Source: Kaistella sp. (GTDB lineage Bacteria; Bacteroidota; Bacteroidia; Flavobacteriales; Weeksellaceae). Taken from it: DNA of 64,000 nucleotides. Of the stretch, positions 43,369 through 52,066 are shown one piece after another. Position 1 is the stretch's first letter, and every line of letters starts with the position of its first letter. Under the pieces are notes generated by a model. It saw only the letters and a list, made by a program, of their open reading frames with translations. It had not been told where the DNA came from and did not search any database. A program made the position numbers and the translations under genes. Where the stretch lies: the NCBI GenBank assembly GCA_019459085.1, contig JAIBEW010000027.1:1-64000 (forward strand). Reading direction: 5' to 3'.

Positions 43369-43482
43369 ACTCAAGAAAAAGAAACAAGGAAAAAGAAACA
43401 GGTAAAAAGAGGCGGCTAAAAGAAATGAGGTACAAATGAATCGAACTTGATTCTTTTTACTTTTTCCTTGGCTCTTAACATC

Positions 43483-43848
43483 ATGAAAACCCTTTTTTAC
43501 ATATTCATCGGTGGCGGTTTCGGAAGCGTTCTGCGTTTCCTGATTTCGAACCACACCCAAAAGCTCTGGAATATCAATACATTCCCAATGGGAACTTTTG
43601 TGGTAAATATGATCGGCTGCTTTTTAATCGGAGTGTTCACCTCTTATTTTATTAAAATCGATAACCATATGAAGTTTCTTCTGATCACAGGTTTTTGCGG
43701 CGGATTCACCACTTTTTCAGCTTTTTCTGCAGAAAATATGTCACTTTGGGAAAACGGAAATTATTTTATTTTGTCGCTTTATATTTTGCTGAGCGTAATT
43801 GTGGGTTTGGCAGCCGTTTATTTCGGATTGAATATGACGAAAAATTAA
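43483..43848 (+). CDS. crcB: Fluoride efflux channel CrcB/FluC
   Basis: A 121-residue membrane protein with four helices, a fluoride channel that works as a dual-topology dimer. Motifs GGGFGSVLRF, GTFVVNMIGCFLIG and TGFCGGFTTFSAFS, the last with the sodium/fluoride-lining residues, are intact. The frame is open 12 codons further upstream, but MKTLFYIFIGGG (ATG 43483) is the family start. The preceding gap carries an inverted copy of the GAGCCAAGG-type repeat seen near 60640. Confidence 0.92.
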   Translation: MKTLFYIFIGGGFGSVLRFLISNHTQKLWNINTFPMGTFVVNMIGCFLIGVFTSYFIKIDNHMKFLLITGFCGGFTTFSAFSAENMSLWENGNYFILSLYILLSVIVGLAAVYFGLNMTKN

Positions 43849-43895
43849 TTTTCTCCTTTGAATATTAGGTTTTTAAGACATTTACTCAAAAATAA

Positions 43896-43927
43896 TTTGG
43901 TCAATTTATAAAAGCGCTTTATATTTG
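43896..43927 (+). promoter_or_regulatory. Promoter of tRNA-Ser
   Basis: TTTG at 43896-43899, a 20-bp spacer and TATATTTG at 43920-43927 fit the consensus fully, 28 nt before the tRNA 5' end. Confidence 0.8.
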
Positions 43928-43955
43928 CACCACTGAAAAACAGAAATGTTTTTTT

Positions 43956-44040
43956 GGAGAGCTGGCAGAGTGGTCGATTGCGGCAGTCTTGAAAACTGTT
44001 GACTGTAACAGGTCCTGGGGTTCGAATCCCTAGCTCTCCG
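43956..44040 (+). tRNA. tRNA-Ser(UGA)
   Basis: The acceptor stem GGAGAGC/GCTCTCC, a class II layout with a long variable arm (about TGTTGACTGTAACA), the T-loop GGTTCGAATCC and anticodon TGA at 43990-43992 identify serine UGA. CCA is not fully encoded. It has its own promoter and terminator. Confidence 0.95.
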
Positions 44041-44053
44041 CATAATAAAAAAA

Positions 44054-44082
44054 AACCTACTGATTACAGTAGGTTTTTTTTG
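44054..44082. terminator. Terminator between tRNA-Ser and the LexA-like gene
   Basis: AACCTACTG (44054-44062) pairs with CAGTAGGTT (44067-44075), loop ATTA, with T8 on the plus side and A8 before the stem, so it can act in both directions. Confidence 0.85.
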
Positions 44083-44114
44083 TCCTTTCACGTGATATTT
44101 CCTTCTCATTTCAT

Positions 44115-44882
44115 TTAAGAATTTTTCATTTTAAGCTCATTGATTTCTTTCTTTAAGTTCATAAACATGTCTCTTATAGAATTCATATCCAAGGGGCTGC
44201 CGCCAAGCTCTTCGGTATTAATGCTGCACGCATATTCCCAGATCTCCAGAAGCTGCGATTTTTTAATTTTATAAGGCTCGTAGAAATCATTGTCGGGGGT
44301 TACGGTCATAGTAGTAGCTGACATTTCCTGAAATCTTTTATAGGTAATCCCTTCGTTTCTGGTAATAAAGATGTAGGTCTTGCCTTTTTTGAGATCGTCT
44401 ATATTTTCTACATATTTGCCCACGACATAAGTGCCATCGTTGTATGGGGGCATCGAATCGCCTTCAGTAGGAAACGCCCTGTATTTTCCGTTTCGCAAAA
44501 ATGGTAAGGAGATCGACTGGAGACTTTCGATGTAACCAGGATCGGAATAACCACTAAGATACCCCATAGAAGCCTTTTGAGGAATGATTTCAATCTTGTT
44601 TTCACCTCTTGAGTCTACAGTAATAGGCAGTACAATTCGGTTATCTGCCAGTTTCACAATCTTGTCTATCGGGTATTTTCTTAAGTCCACTGTAAGAAGA
44701 AAATCGATACTGATTTTGTAAAATTTCGAGATCATGATCAAGATGTCAATCGGAGGTTCATTCGACCCGTCTTCATATTTTACATATCTGCCTCGAGTAA
44801 TTTTCAAATTATCGGCTACATTTTGTTGTGAAGTCTGTAATTGACCTCTCAGATACCGCATGTTTTCAGAGAATATTGACAT
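44115..44882 (-). CDS. LexA-like repressor (XRE helix-turn-helix plus S24 peptidase)
   Basis: A 255-residue SOS-type regulator. An XRE helix-turn-helix (about 10-62, TSQQNVADNLKITRGRYVKYE) is joined to an S24 autoprotease with catalytic Ser143 in TEGDSMPP and Lys182 in ITYKRF. The presumed self-cleavage site is Ala104-Ser105 in QKASMGYL, replacing Ala-Gly of E. coli LexA. A C-terminal helix (MNLKKEINELKMK) may aid dimerisation. It is divergent from dinB-dnaE2 across a 62-bp gap with a perfect inverted repeat, and probably represses itself and that cassette until DNA damage. Confidence 0.9.
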   Translation of the reverse strand: MSIFSENMRYLRGQLQTSQQNVADNLKITRGRYVKYEDGSNEPPIDILIMISKFYKISIDFLLTVDLRKYPIDKIVKLADNRIVLPITVDSRGENKIEIIPQKASMGYLSGYSDPGYIESLQSISLPFLRNGKYRAFPTEGDSMPPYNDGTYVVGKYVENIDDLKKGKTYIFITRNEGITYKRFQEMSATTMTVTPDNDFYEPYKIKKSQLLEIWEYACSINTEELGGSPLDMNSIRDMFMNLKKEINELKMKNS

Positions 44883-44898
44883 TGTTCTAATTTATAAC

Positions 44899-44920
44899 AA
44901 CAAATATACAATTATTTGTT
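44899..44920. promoter_or_regulatory. Operator between the LexA-like gene and dinB
   Basis: AACAAATA (44899-44906) and TATTTGTT (44913-44920) form a perfect 8-bp inverted repeat with a 6-bp spacer. The left arm overlaps the minus-strand promoter box TATATTTG (44901-44908) of the repressor gene. The right arm lies just upstream of the plus-strand dinB box TAATTTTG (44932-44939). Confidence 0.75.
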
Positions 44921-44944
44921 ACAAAACATTATAATTTTGTCCGC

Positions 44945-46108
44945 ATGGAAAGAGCAATTGTGCATATGGATTTGGATACTTTTTTTGTCTCCTGCGAAAG
45001 GCTTCACAACTCGAAACTGAATGGTTTGCCTGTAATTATTGGTGGCGGAGACCGTGGTGTTGTAGCCTCCTGCAGTTATGAAGCCCGGTATTTCGGAGTC
45101 AGGTCGGCGATGCCCATTAAGATGGCTTTAAGGCTTTGTCCTGATGCAAAAGTGGTAAAAGGAGATATGGAATATTACTCGAAAATGTCTCATGAAGTTA
45201 CTGAGGTCATTCAGGAAAAGGTTCCGCTGATGGAAAAAGCCAGCATTGATGAATTTTATCTCGACTTATCGGGAATGGATAAATTTTTCGGCTGTTATAA
45301 ATGGACCGGCGAAATTGCCGATTCCGTCCTGAAAAATACGGGTCTTCCCATCAGTTTTGCGCTCTCCACGAACAAAACGGTTTCAAAAATCGGCACCGGA
45401 GAAGCAAAACCGGTTGGAAGACTGGAAATTAAGGAAGATGATGTACGACCTTTCCTCAATCCTTTATCCATAAAGAAAATCCCGATGGTAGGAGATGTGA
45501 CTTTCCAGTTGCTTTCCCGGATTGGAATCCGGACCATTCAGACGCTTTCCGAGATGCCCGTATTGATTCTCCAGCAAATGATCGGGAAGAACGGAACCGA
45601 ACTCTGGAAAAAAGCAAACGGTATCGATCATAATCCTGTAGTGCCCTTTTCTGAAAGAAAATCCATTTCTACAGAACATACTTTCGCCAATGATACGATG
45701 GATATCCTTGAGCTTAAAAGACTGATTTCGGGAATGGCTGAATCGCTGGCTTACCAGCTTAGAAAAGAAAAATGGCTGACTTCCACGGTGGTGCTGAAAA
45801 TCAGATATGCGAATTTCGATACAGAAACCAAACAGGTAAAAGTGGCCTATACTTCCATTGACCATACGCTTTCCAGAATTGCTGTTGATCTTTTTGAAAG
45901 ACTCTATACCCGACGGATGCGGCTTCGGTTGGTGGGATTAAGGTATACAGGTTTGGTTCACGGAACGTATCAGATGAATTTATTCGAAGATTCCGAAGAA
46001 CTCATCAGTCTGTATCAGTCGATGGATAAAATTAAAAACAGATTCGGTAAAGATTCGGTGGGCAGAGCTTCGGGCTTTCATTTGAACAGTGAAAATACGG
46101 TTAACTGA
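44945..46108 (+). CDS. dinB: Y-family DNA polymerase (DinB/Pol IV-like)
   Basis: A 387-residue translesion polymerase. Catalytic residues are visible: Asp9 and Asp11 in HMDLDTFF, and Asp102-Glu103 in ASIDEFYLD. The little finger domain lies near 240-345. YQMNLFEDSEE (about 344-354) includes a QMNLF clamp-binding motif. Start ATG 44945 is 5 nt after its promoter box, so the mRNA should be leaderless. Its TGA overlaps the dnaE2 ATG by 1 nt. Control by the divergent LexA-like protein is inferred from the shared operator. Confidence 0.93.
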   Translation: MERAIVHMDLDTFFVSCERLHNSKLNGLPVIIGGGDRGVVASCSYEARYFGVRSAMPIKMALRLCPDAKVVKGDMEYYSKMSHEVTEVIQEKVPLMEKASIDEFYLDLSGMDKFFGCYKWTGEIADSVLKNTGLPISFALSTNKTVSKIGTGEAKPVGRLEIKEDDVRPFLNPLSIKKIPMVGDVTFQLLSRIGIRTIQTLSEMPVLILQQMIGKNGTELWKKANGIDHNPVVPFSERKSISTEHTFANDTMDILELKRLISGMAESLAYQLRKEKWLTSTVVLKIRYANFDTETKQVKVAYTSIDHTLSRIAVDLFERLYTRRMRLRLVGLRYTGLVHGTYQMNLFEDSEELISLYQSMDKIKNRFGKDSVGRASGFHLNSENTVN

Positions 46109-49100
46109 TGTTTCTGAACTGTCATACCTATCACAGCTTGCGGTACGGAACCCTTTCCATCCGCGGTTTGGTTCAGCAGGCCGTTGATTTAGGCGTTAAG
46201 GCACTGGTTTTAACGGATATCAATACGGTTACCGGAATTTATGATTTTCTGAAAGAATGTAAAGACGCAGGAATAAAACCTGTTGCCGGGGTAGAAATCA
46301 GGAAAGAAAATCAGCTGTTGTACATTACGATTGCGAAGAAATTTGAAGGAATTGGAGCAATCAACAGGCTTCTCACCAACCATAACTGTTACGCTGATGA
46401 ACTTCCGTTACACTCACCCCATTTGAAAGAAGTAATCGTGGTGTATCCGATGTCAAATGTCCCCGAAAAACTGGGTATTGATGAATATATTGGCGTAAGA
46501 CCCGAAGAACTCAATTATTTGATGCGTCCGGAATGGAAAAAATATTTAAACAGAATGGTGATTCTTCAACCTGTCACCGTCAGAACCAAAAAAGATTATA
46601 ATCTTCACAGGATATTAAGGGCTATTGATCACAACACTTTACTTTCAAAACTCACTGAAACCGATGTCTGTAAATCCTCCGAAAAATTAATTTCTCCTCA
46701 TGAACTTCTGGAAATATATCAACATCATCCCAAAATCATTGAGAATACGCAGAAAATAATGGACAGTTGTGAATTCCACTATGATTTCGAGACTCCAAAA
46801 AACAAAAAATTCTACACGGGAGATAGGGAAGAAGATATTAAACTGTTGACCAGCCTCGCCTACAAAGGTTTAAAGAAAAGATATGGAGAGAATAATGAAG
46901 AAGCCGGAAAAAGAGTGATCCGGGAACTGAAGGTGATTGATGAAATGAATTTCAGCGGATATTTCCTCATTACGTGGGATCTCGTAAAATACAGCAACAG
47001 CATGGGTTTCATGCACGTCGGGCGTGGTTCAGGAGCTAATTCCATAGTCGCATACTGTTTGGGCATTACCAACATCTGCCCTCTCGAACTCAACCTGTAT
47101 TTTGAGCGGTTCCTGAATTCCACCCGGAAAAGTCCGCCCGATTTTGATATCGACTGGTCCTGGAGAGACCGCGACACGATTCTGAAGTATGTTTTTGACC
47201 GGTACGGAAAAGACCATGTCGCCTTTTGCGGCACCAATGTAGAATTCAAGTACAGGTCAATTTTTAGGGAAGTAGGGAAGGCTTTCGGTTTGCCAAAAGA
47301 AGAACTGGATGCGCTGGCAAAAAACCCAATGACTACCCATGATGATAATTCTGTCGTAAAACTGGTTCAGAAATACGGGATGCTGCTCGAAAAATTCCCG
47401 AATCAGCGGAGCATGCATTCCTGTGGAATTTTGATTTCTGAGGAACCGATCACGAACTTCACCGCACTCGAAATGCCGCCGAAAGGTTTCCCCATCGTAC
47501 TGTTTGATATGCATGTGGCGGAAGACATCGGTTTTGAAAAATTCGATATCCTCTCCCAAAGAGGTCTCGGAACCATTCGCGATACGGTGGAACTCATCAA
47601 AAAAAACCGCGGGATCTCCATCAACATCAACGATCTGAGCATTTCTAAGGATGAAGCAAGCGCGAATGAATATCTAAGCAGAGGAAAAACCATCGGCTGT
47701 TTTTATATCGAAAGTCCTGCCATGCGTGGACTTTTGCGGAGACTGAAATGCGACAATTACCAAACGCTGGTGGCCGCTTCCTCCATCATCCGACCCGGCG
47801 TGGCGCAAAGCGGAATGATGAAGGAGTATATTTTCAGGCATAATCATCCGGATCAGTTCGAATATTTTCATCAAATTTTTGAGGAACACCTGGGCGACAC
47901 CTACGGAATTATGGTCTATCAGGAAGATGTAATTAAAATTGCGCTTCATTTTGGAGGATTAACTGCCGATGACGGAGATGTTCTGAGAAGAGCCATGTCC
48001 GGAAAAGGAAGGTCCCTTGAAGCGCTCCAGAAAGTGAAGAATCATTTTTTTGAATCCTGTGCCCGTTTGGGGCATTCCGAAGCGCTTTCCAAAGAGGTGT
48101 ACCGGCAGATTGAATCTTTCGCAGGTTATTCGTTTTGCAAAGCCCATTCAGCCTCTTACGCGGTTGAAAGTTATCAGAGTTTATACCTTAAAGTGTATTA
48201 TCCGGTTGAATTTATGGTTTCCGCGATCAACAATATGGGTGGTTTTTACCGGACTGAAGTCTATGTTCACGAGTGCAGAATGGCGGGCGGAAAAATTCAT
48301 AATCCGTGTGTGAACAAAAGCTTTTTTGAAACCACGGTGTATGGAGATGATGTTTTTCTGGGATTTATGCATCTGCAGAAACTCGAAATAAAAGTAGCAC
48401 ACTTCATTACTGAAGAAAGGGAAAGGAACGGGCAATACCGCTCTCTGGAGAATTTCATCCGGAGAATTCCCATCGGAATTGAAACCCTGCAGATCCTGAT
48501 CTTTATCGGAGCTTTCCGGTTTACGGGAAAACCCAAAAATGAGTTGTTGGTAGAAGCCAGGTTACTGCTCATTAATTTCAAACCGGAATACCGCGGGTTA
48601 AGTCTGCTGGAAGAACCGGTGCAGGAATACCGTTTGCCCGAACTGAAAAGAAGTGCGTTTGAAGACGCTTTTGATGAAATCGAACTGCTCAGTTTTCCCG
48701 TTTCCTGCAGTCCGTTTGATTTGCTTCAGACCAAATACCGGGGAAGCGTGATGGCAAAAGATCTTGTAAAACATCATAAAAAAGAAGTGAAAATGCTGGC
48801 TTATCTGATTTCCCGAAAACACGTTCCCACAAAAAAAGGCACGATGTTCTTTGGAACCTGGATTGATGCGGAAGGCGAATATTTTGATACGGCCCATTTC
48901 CCTGATAATGTACAGAAGTTTCCGTTTCAGGGCGGCGGAGTGTACCTTTTGCTGGGTTTTGTGGAAGTGGATTTTCATTTTCCGACCGTCACCATTACAA
49001 AAATGGCGAAAATGCCCTTCATTCCCGATCCGCGATATGCTTACGACAAAGAGAAAGCCTACGAAGTGCATAAAAACATCAGGGAAGATGTAAGCATGAC

Positions 49101-49176
49101 ATGGAGACAACCATATCCGCAGGAGCACGAAATTGGTTTGCCCAGAAATAAACTACAGTCAGCAGAGAAACCGTAA
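46108..49176 (+). CDS. dnaE2: Error-prone DNA polymerase III alpha (DnaE2/ImuC-like)
   Basis: A 1022-residue C-family polymerase, shorter than replicative DnaE (about 1160). The PHP domain has an altered metal motif (NCHTYHSLRYGT), which argues against an active PHP nuclease. The polymerase core shows GRGSGANSIVAYCLGIT and the catalytic PDFDIDWSWRDRD. The fingers carry SMHSCGILIS and GDVLRRAMSGKGR. A reduced C-terminus suggests loss of replicative contacts. Coupling with dinB behind a LexA-like repressor matches damage-inducible mutagenesis cassettes; an ImuA/RecA-like gene is absent. Confidence 0.9.
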   Translation: MFLNCHTYHSLRYGTLSIRGLVQQAVDLGVKALVLTDINTVTGIYDFLKECKDAGIKPVAGVEIRKENQLLYITIAKKFEGIGAINRLLTNHNCYADELPLHSPHLKEVIVVYPMSNVPEKLGIDEYIGVRPEELNYLMRPEWKKYLNRMVILQPVTVRTKKDYNLHRILRAIDHNTLLSKLTETDVCKSSEKLISPHELLEIYQHHPKIIENTQKIMDSCEFHYDFETPKNKKFYTGDREEDIKLLTSLAYKGLKKRYGENNEEAGKRVIRELKVIDEMNFSGYFLITWDLVKYSNSMGFMHVGRGSGANSIVAYCLGITNICPLELNLYFERFLNSTRKSPPDFDIDWSWRDRDTILKYVFDRYGKDHVAFCGTNVEFKYRSIFREVGKAFGLPKEELDALAKNPMTTHDDNSVVKLVQKYGMLLEKFPNQRSMHSCGILISEEPITNFTALEMPPKGFPIVLFDMHVAEDIGFEKFDILSQRGLGTIRDTVELIKKNRGISININDLSISKDEASANEYLSRGKTIGCFYIESPAMRGLLRRLKCDNYQTLVAASSIIRPGVAQSGMMKEYIFRHNHPDQFEYFHQIFEEHLGDTYGIMVYQEDVIKIALHFGGLTADDGDVLRRAMSGKGRSLEALQKVKNHFFESCARLGHSEALSKEVYRQIESFAGYSFCKAHSASYAVESYQSLYLKVYYPVEFMVSAINNMGGFYRTEVYVHECRMAGGKIHNPCVNKSFFETTVYGDDVFLGFMHLQKLEIKVAHFITEERERNGQYRSLENFIRRIPIGIETLQILIFIGAFRFTGKPKNELLVEARLLLINFKPEYRGLSLLEEPVQEYRLPELKRSAFEDAFDEIELLSFPVSCSPFDLLQTKYRGSVMAKDLVKHHKKEVKMLAYLISRKHVPTKKGTMFFGTWIDAEGEYFDTAHFPDNVQKFPFQGGGVYLLLGFVEVDFHFPTVTITKMAKMPFIPDPRYAYDKEKAYEVHKNIREDVSMTWRQPYPQEHEIGLPRNKLQSAEKP

Positions 49177-49259
49177 TTTCTTAGTATTGAAAGAAACCTT
49201 TCAATTAAATGCACTTCCGTTTTTTTATGGTTCATTTTTTTATTTCTGAATTATTTCCC

Positions 49260-49267
49260 TATTTTTG
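49260..49267 (+). promoter_or_regulatory. Promoter box of dnaX
   Basis: TATTTTTG fits TAnnTTTG and ends 4 nt before the dnaX ATG, implying a leaderless transcript. Confidence 0.6.
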
Positions 49268-49271
49268 ACCA

Positions 49272-50357
49272 ATGGAAAATTTCATCGTATCCGCACGCAA
49301 ATACCGCCCACAAGAGTTCGACACTGTGGTGGGGCAGTCGCACATTACCGATACTTTGGAACATGCCATTGAAAACAATCAGCTGGCTCAGGCTTTGCTC
49401 TTCTGCGGCCCGCGAGGAGTGGGAAAAACCACCTGCGCAAGGATTCTGGCCCGTAAAATCAACGAAAAAGACGGTTCCACGAGCGAAGACGGTTTTGCCT
49501 ACAATATTTTTGAACTCGATGCCGCTTCCAACAACTCGGTCGACGATATCCGTGATTTGACCGATCAGGTGCGTTTTGCCCCGCAGATCGGAAAGTACAA
49601 GATTTATATCATTGATGAGGTGCACATGCTGTCCTCTTCAGCATTCAACGCATTTCTGAAAACCCTCGAAGAACCGCCTGCACACGCCATTTTTATTCTG
49701 GCAACTACCGAAAAGCACAAGATTATTCCAACGATTTTATCGAGATGTCAGATCTATGATTTCAAAAGGATTACGATTGAGGATATTCAGGAGCATTTAA
49801 GACAGATTGCGCATAAAGAAGGCATCAAATATGAAGACGATGCGCTTTTTCTGATCGCTCAGAAAGCCGACGGAGCGCTTCGCGACGCGCTTTCCATTTT
49901 CGACAGGATCACCACCTTTTCCCAGAAGAACATCACGCTTTCGCAGACGGCGGAAGTGCTGAATATTCTGGATTATGACCAGTACCTGAATATGGCTGAC
50001 CTTTTCAAAGAAAATAAAATCCCAGAAGTTTTATCGGCTTTCAACGAAATTGTAAAAAAAGGCTTCGATTCCCATGTCTTTATTGCCGGTCTGGGCAATC
50101 ATTTCCGCGATCTGATGATGGCCCGTAATGCGCTGACCCTGAATTTAATTGAAGTAGGAGAGCAGACGAAAGTAAAATTTGCGGAGCAGAGCAAAAACTG
50201 GAGCGCACAGCAGCTCATAGATGCGATTGAAATCTGCAACCATGCCGACATCAATTACAAAAATTCAAAAAATCCGCGCCTGACTGTGGAAATAGCTTTA
50301 ATGCAGCTTTCTTCTCTGACCGGAACCGATTCTAAAAAAAAAAGTTCCGAATCCTAG
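49272..50357 (+). CDS. dnaX: DNA polymerase III gamma (clamp-loader ATPase; 0-frame product of dnaX)
   Basis: A 361-residue AAA+ clamp loader. Walker A is GPRGVGKTT (46-54), Walker B is IIDEVHML (113-120) and the sensor SRC motif is in TILSRCQIYDF. The four-cysteine zinc module between Walker A and B is missing, replaced by KINEKDGSTSEDGF. The frame ends four codons after a run of ten A (50334-50343). Re-reading one base on the run joins the next frame, giving about 562 residues in all. The short form therefore corresponds to gamma, lacking the tau domains that bind helicase and polymerase alpha. Confidence 0.9.
   Translation: MENFIVSARKYRPQEFDTVVGQSHITDTLEHAIENNQLAQALLFCGPRGVGKTTCARILARKINEKDGSTSEDGFAYNIFELDAASNNSVDDIRDLTDQVRFAPQIGKYKIYIIDEVHMLSSSAFNAFLKTLEEPPAHAIFILATTEKHKIIPTILSRCQIYDFKRITIEDIQEHLRQIAHKEGIKYEDDALFLIAQKADGALRDALSIFDRITTFSQKNITLSQTAEVLNILDYDQYLNMADLFKENKIPEVLSAFNEIVKKGFDSHVFIAGLGNHFRDLMMARNALTLNLIEVGEQTKVKFAEQSKNWSAQQLIDAIEICNHADINYKNSKNPRLTVEIALMQLSSLTGTDSKKKSSES
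50334..50343 (+). other. A10 slippage site within dnaX
   Basis: Ten consecutive A fall at codons 355-358 in phase TCT AAA AAA AAA AGT. Ribosomal -1 slippage or polymerase slippage here continues into the tau frame; without it a TAG is met at 50355-50357. A single-base sequencing or assembly error in the homopolymer is the main alternative. Confidence 0.6.
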
Positions 50358-50959
50358 CGCCATTCCTGCATGAAATTCTGCTGAAGCCTCTTCCGGATAA
50401 AGTCCCATCTGAAGCTTTACCTGTTCCCGAACAACCCATGATTCAGGATAAACCTGCTGAAAGCAATCTCCAGAAAGCTTCGCAGCCGCTTTCGCGTGCT
50501 AAAATCCCTGCAAAATTCAGCATCAATGCCGTTCTGAACAAAAAAGAAGAAGCGGTTGCAGAGGAGAAAGTAGACCGTTCCGATGAACATTTGCCGAAAA
50601 ATCACTTTACCGAGACCGATCTGCAGACTGAATGGCAGAAATTTCTGGACAAAATAAAGGAGAATGACATTGTGATATTCAGTGCAATCAATGGATTCCG
50701 GCTTTCAAAAAAAGATGAAGACACGATCCTGATCGCCTATCCCTCAGAATCGGCGAAAAGCGAATTCACGAAAATACAGTCCGAATTTTTCAATCATTTC
50801 AAACATAAAGTCAATCATTTCCAGATCAAAACCGATTTTGTGATGGATGTGGCACTCAAAAAAGAAATACTCACCAAACGTAAAATTTTCGATAAATTTG
50901 CTGAGATAAATCCGGTGCTGAAAGACCTGGACGACTTACTGAAGTTTGATTTTTCATAA
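50342..50959 (+). CDS. dnaX: Tau-specific C-terminal part of dnaX (-1 frame)
   Basis: In the -1 frame from the A10 run, an open frame of 205 codons runs to 50959. It starts with a linker (KFRILAPFLHEILLKPLP), passes a proline/lysine-rich stretch and, from about 50610, a folded domain (LQTEWQKFLDKIKENDIVIFSAING) like the C-terminal domain of flavobacterial DnaX. The first in-frame ATG is at 50438, which a gene caller would take as a separate 173-residue protein. The absence of any ribosome site there and the homology of the tail argue for the fused tau product. Confidence 0.7.
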   Translation, partial: KFRILAPFLHEILLKPLPDKVPSEALPVPEQPMIQDKPAESNLQKASQPLSRAKIPAKFSINAVLNKKEEAVAEEKVDRSDEHLPKNHFTETDLQTEWQKFLDKIKENDIVIFSAINGFRLSKKDEDTILIAYPSESAKSEFTKIQSEFFNHFKHKVNHFQIKTDFVMDVALKKEILTKRKIFDKFAEINPVLKDLDDLLKFDFS

Positions 50960-50981
50960 TACTGAAAGCGGAAAAACGAAG

Positions 50982-52064
50982 ATGGAATTAAAAGATTTAA
51001 AAAGTACGTGGATTGATGATTTTCCACAACCCCTGATCATCGCCGGGCCGTGCAGCGCAGAAAGCGAAGTGCAGATGCTGGAAACCGCCAGACAAATGAA
51101 GGAATCGGGAGCAAATATTCCTGTTTTCCGGGCAGGAATCTGGAAACCACGGACAAAACCGAATGGTTTCGAAGGAGTAGGGACCATCGGTTTGGGCTGG
51201 CTGAAAAAAGTAAAAGAAGAATACGGTTTCAAGACCGCTACCGAAGTCGCCAATCTGCATCATGTGACTGAAGCTTTGGAAGCCGATGTAGATATTTTAT
51301 GGATCGGTGCGCGTTCCACTGTGAATCCTTTCACGGTTCAGGAAATTGCAGCAGCCTTAAAAAACACCGATAAAATTGTGCTGGTTAAAAATCCCGTGAA
51401 CCCCGATCTGGCATTGTGGGTCGGAGCTTTGGAAAGGCTTTTGGCACAGAACATCACCAATCTCGGCGTCATTCACCGCGGATTTTCAACGTATCAGAAA
51501 ACGAAATACCGCAATATTCCGAATTGGCAGATTGCGCTGGATTTTAAGAATCAGTTTCCCGATATTCCGATGATCATTGATCCGTCGCATATTTGTGGAA
51601 ACCGCACCGGTTTGGCCGCAATCGCGCAGGAAGCCCTGAACATGGGCTACGAAGGAATTATGATTGAAACCCATCACGATCCCGATCAGGCGTGGAGCGA
51701 TGCATCTCAGCAGATTACTCCGGAAGTTTTAGCCGATCTGATCAGAAATCTTCAGATCCGGAATGCCGATATTTCTGAATTTGACGGGGAAATGGGCCGC
51801 CACCGGACGTTGATTTCCGATCTTGATTTTCAGCTGATTGAACTGCTGTCTCAAAGAATGAAGATTTCCGAAAAAATCGGCGCTCTGAAAAAGAACAACA
51901 ACCTCGCGATTTTTCAGCCTGAAAGATGGAAAGTCATTACTGAATATGCCGCCCAGAAAGCGACTGAAACCAATATGTCGCCGGAGTTTATCGAAAAGGT
52001 TTTTAAAGCCATTCACGAAGAATCCATCGAAGTTCAGAATAACGTCATGATAAAAAAAGATTAA
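50982..52064 (+). CDS. aroG: Bifunctional DAHP synthase/chorismate mutase
   Basis: A 360-residue fusion. The N-terminal type I DAHP synthase (about 1-265) shows IIAGPCSAESEVQ, GIWKPRTKPNGFEG, IGARSTVN, KNPVNPD and DPSHICGNR. It is followed by a chorismate mutase domain (about 270-355) with RHRTLISDLDFQLIELLSQRMKISEKIG. DAHP synthase opens the shikimate pathway, while chorismate mutase directs it to Phe/Tyr; the fused mutase usually supplies feedback control by prephenate. Start ATG 50982 is preferred to 50946. It precedes rsgA by 2 bp. Confidence 0.94.
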   Translation: MELKDLKSTWIDDFPQPLIIAGPCSAESEVQMLETARQMKESGANIPVFRAGIWKPRTKPNGFEGVGTIGLGWLKKVKEEYGFKTATEVANLHHVTEALEADVDILWIGARSTVNPFTVQEIAAALKNTDKIVLVKNPVNPDLALWVGALERLLAQNITNLGVIHRGFSTYQKTKYRNIPNWQIALDFKNQFPDIPMIIDPSHICGNRTGLAAIAQEALNMGYEGIMIETHHDPDQAWSDASQQITPEVLADLIRNLQIRNADISEFDGEMGRHRTLISDLDFQLIELLSQRMKISEKIGALKKNNNLAIFQPERWKVITEYAAQKATETNMSPEFIEKVFKAIHEESIEVQNNVMIKKD

Positions 52065-52066
52065 TT

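Noticed and set aside
50438-50959. A separate 173-residue protein after dnaX
   Set aside because: The same frame is open back to the A10 run and the sequence is the DnaX tail; a slippage product is more likely.
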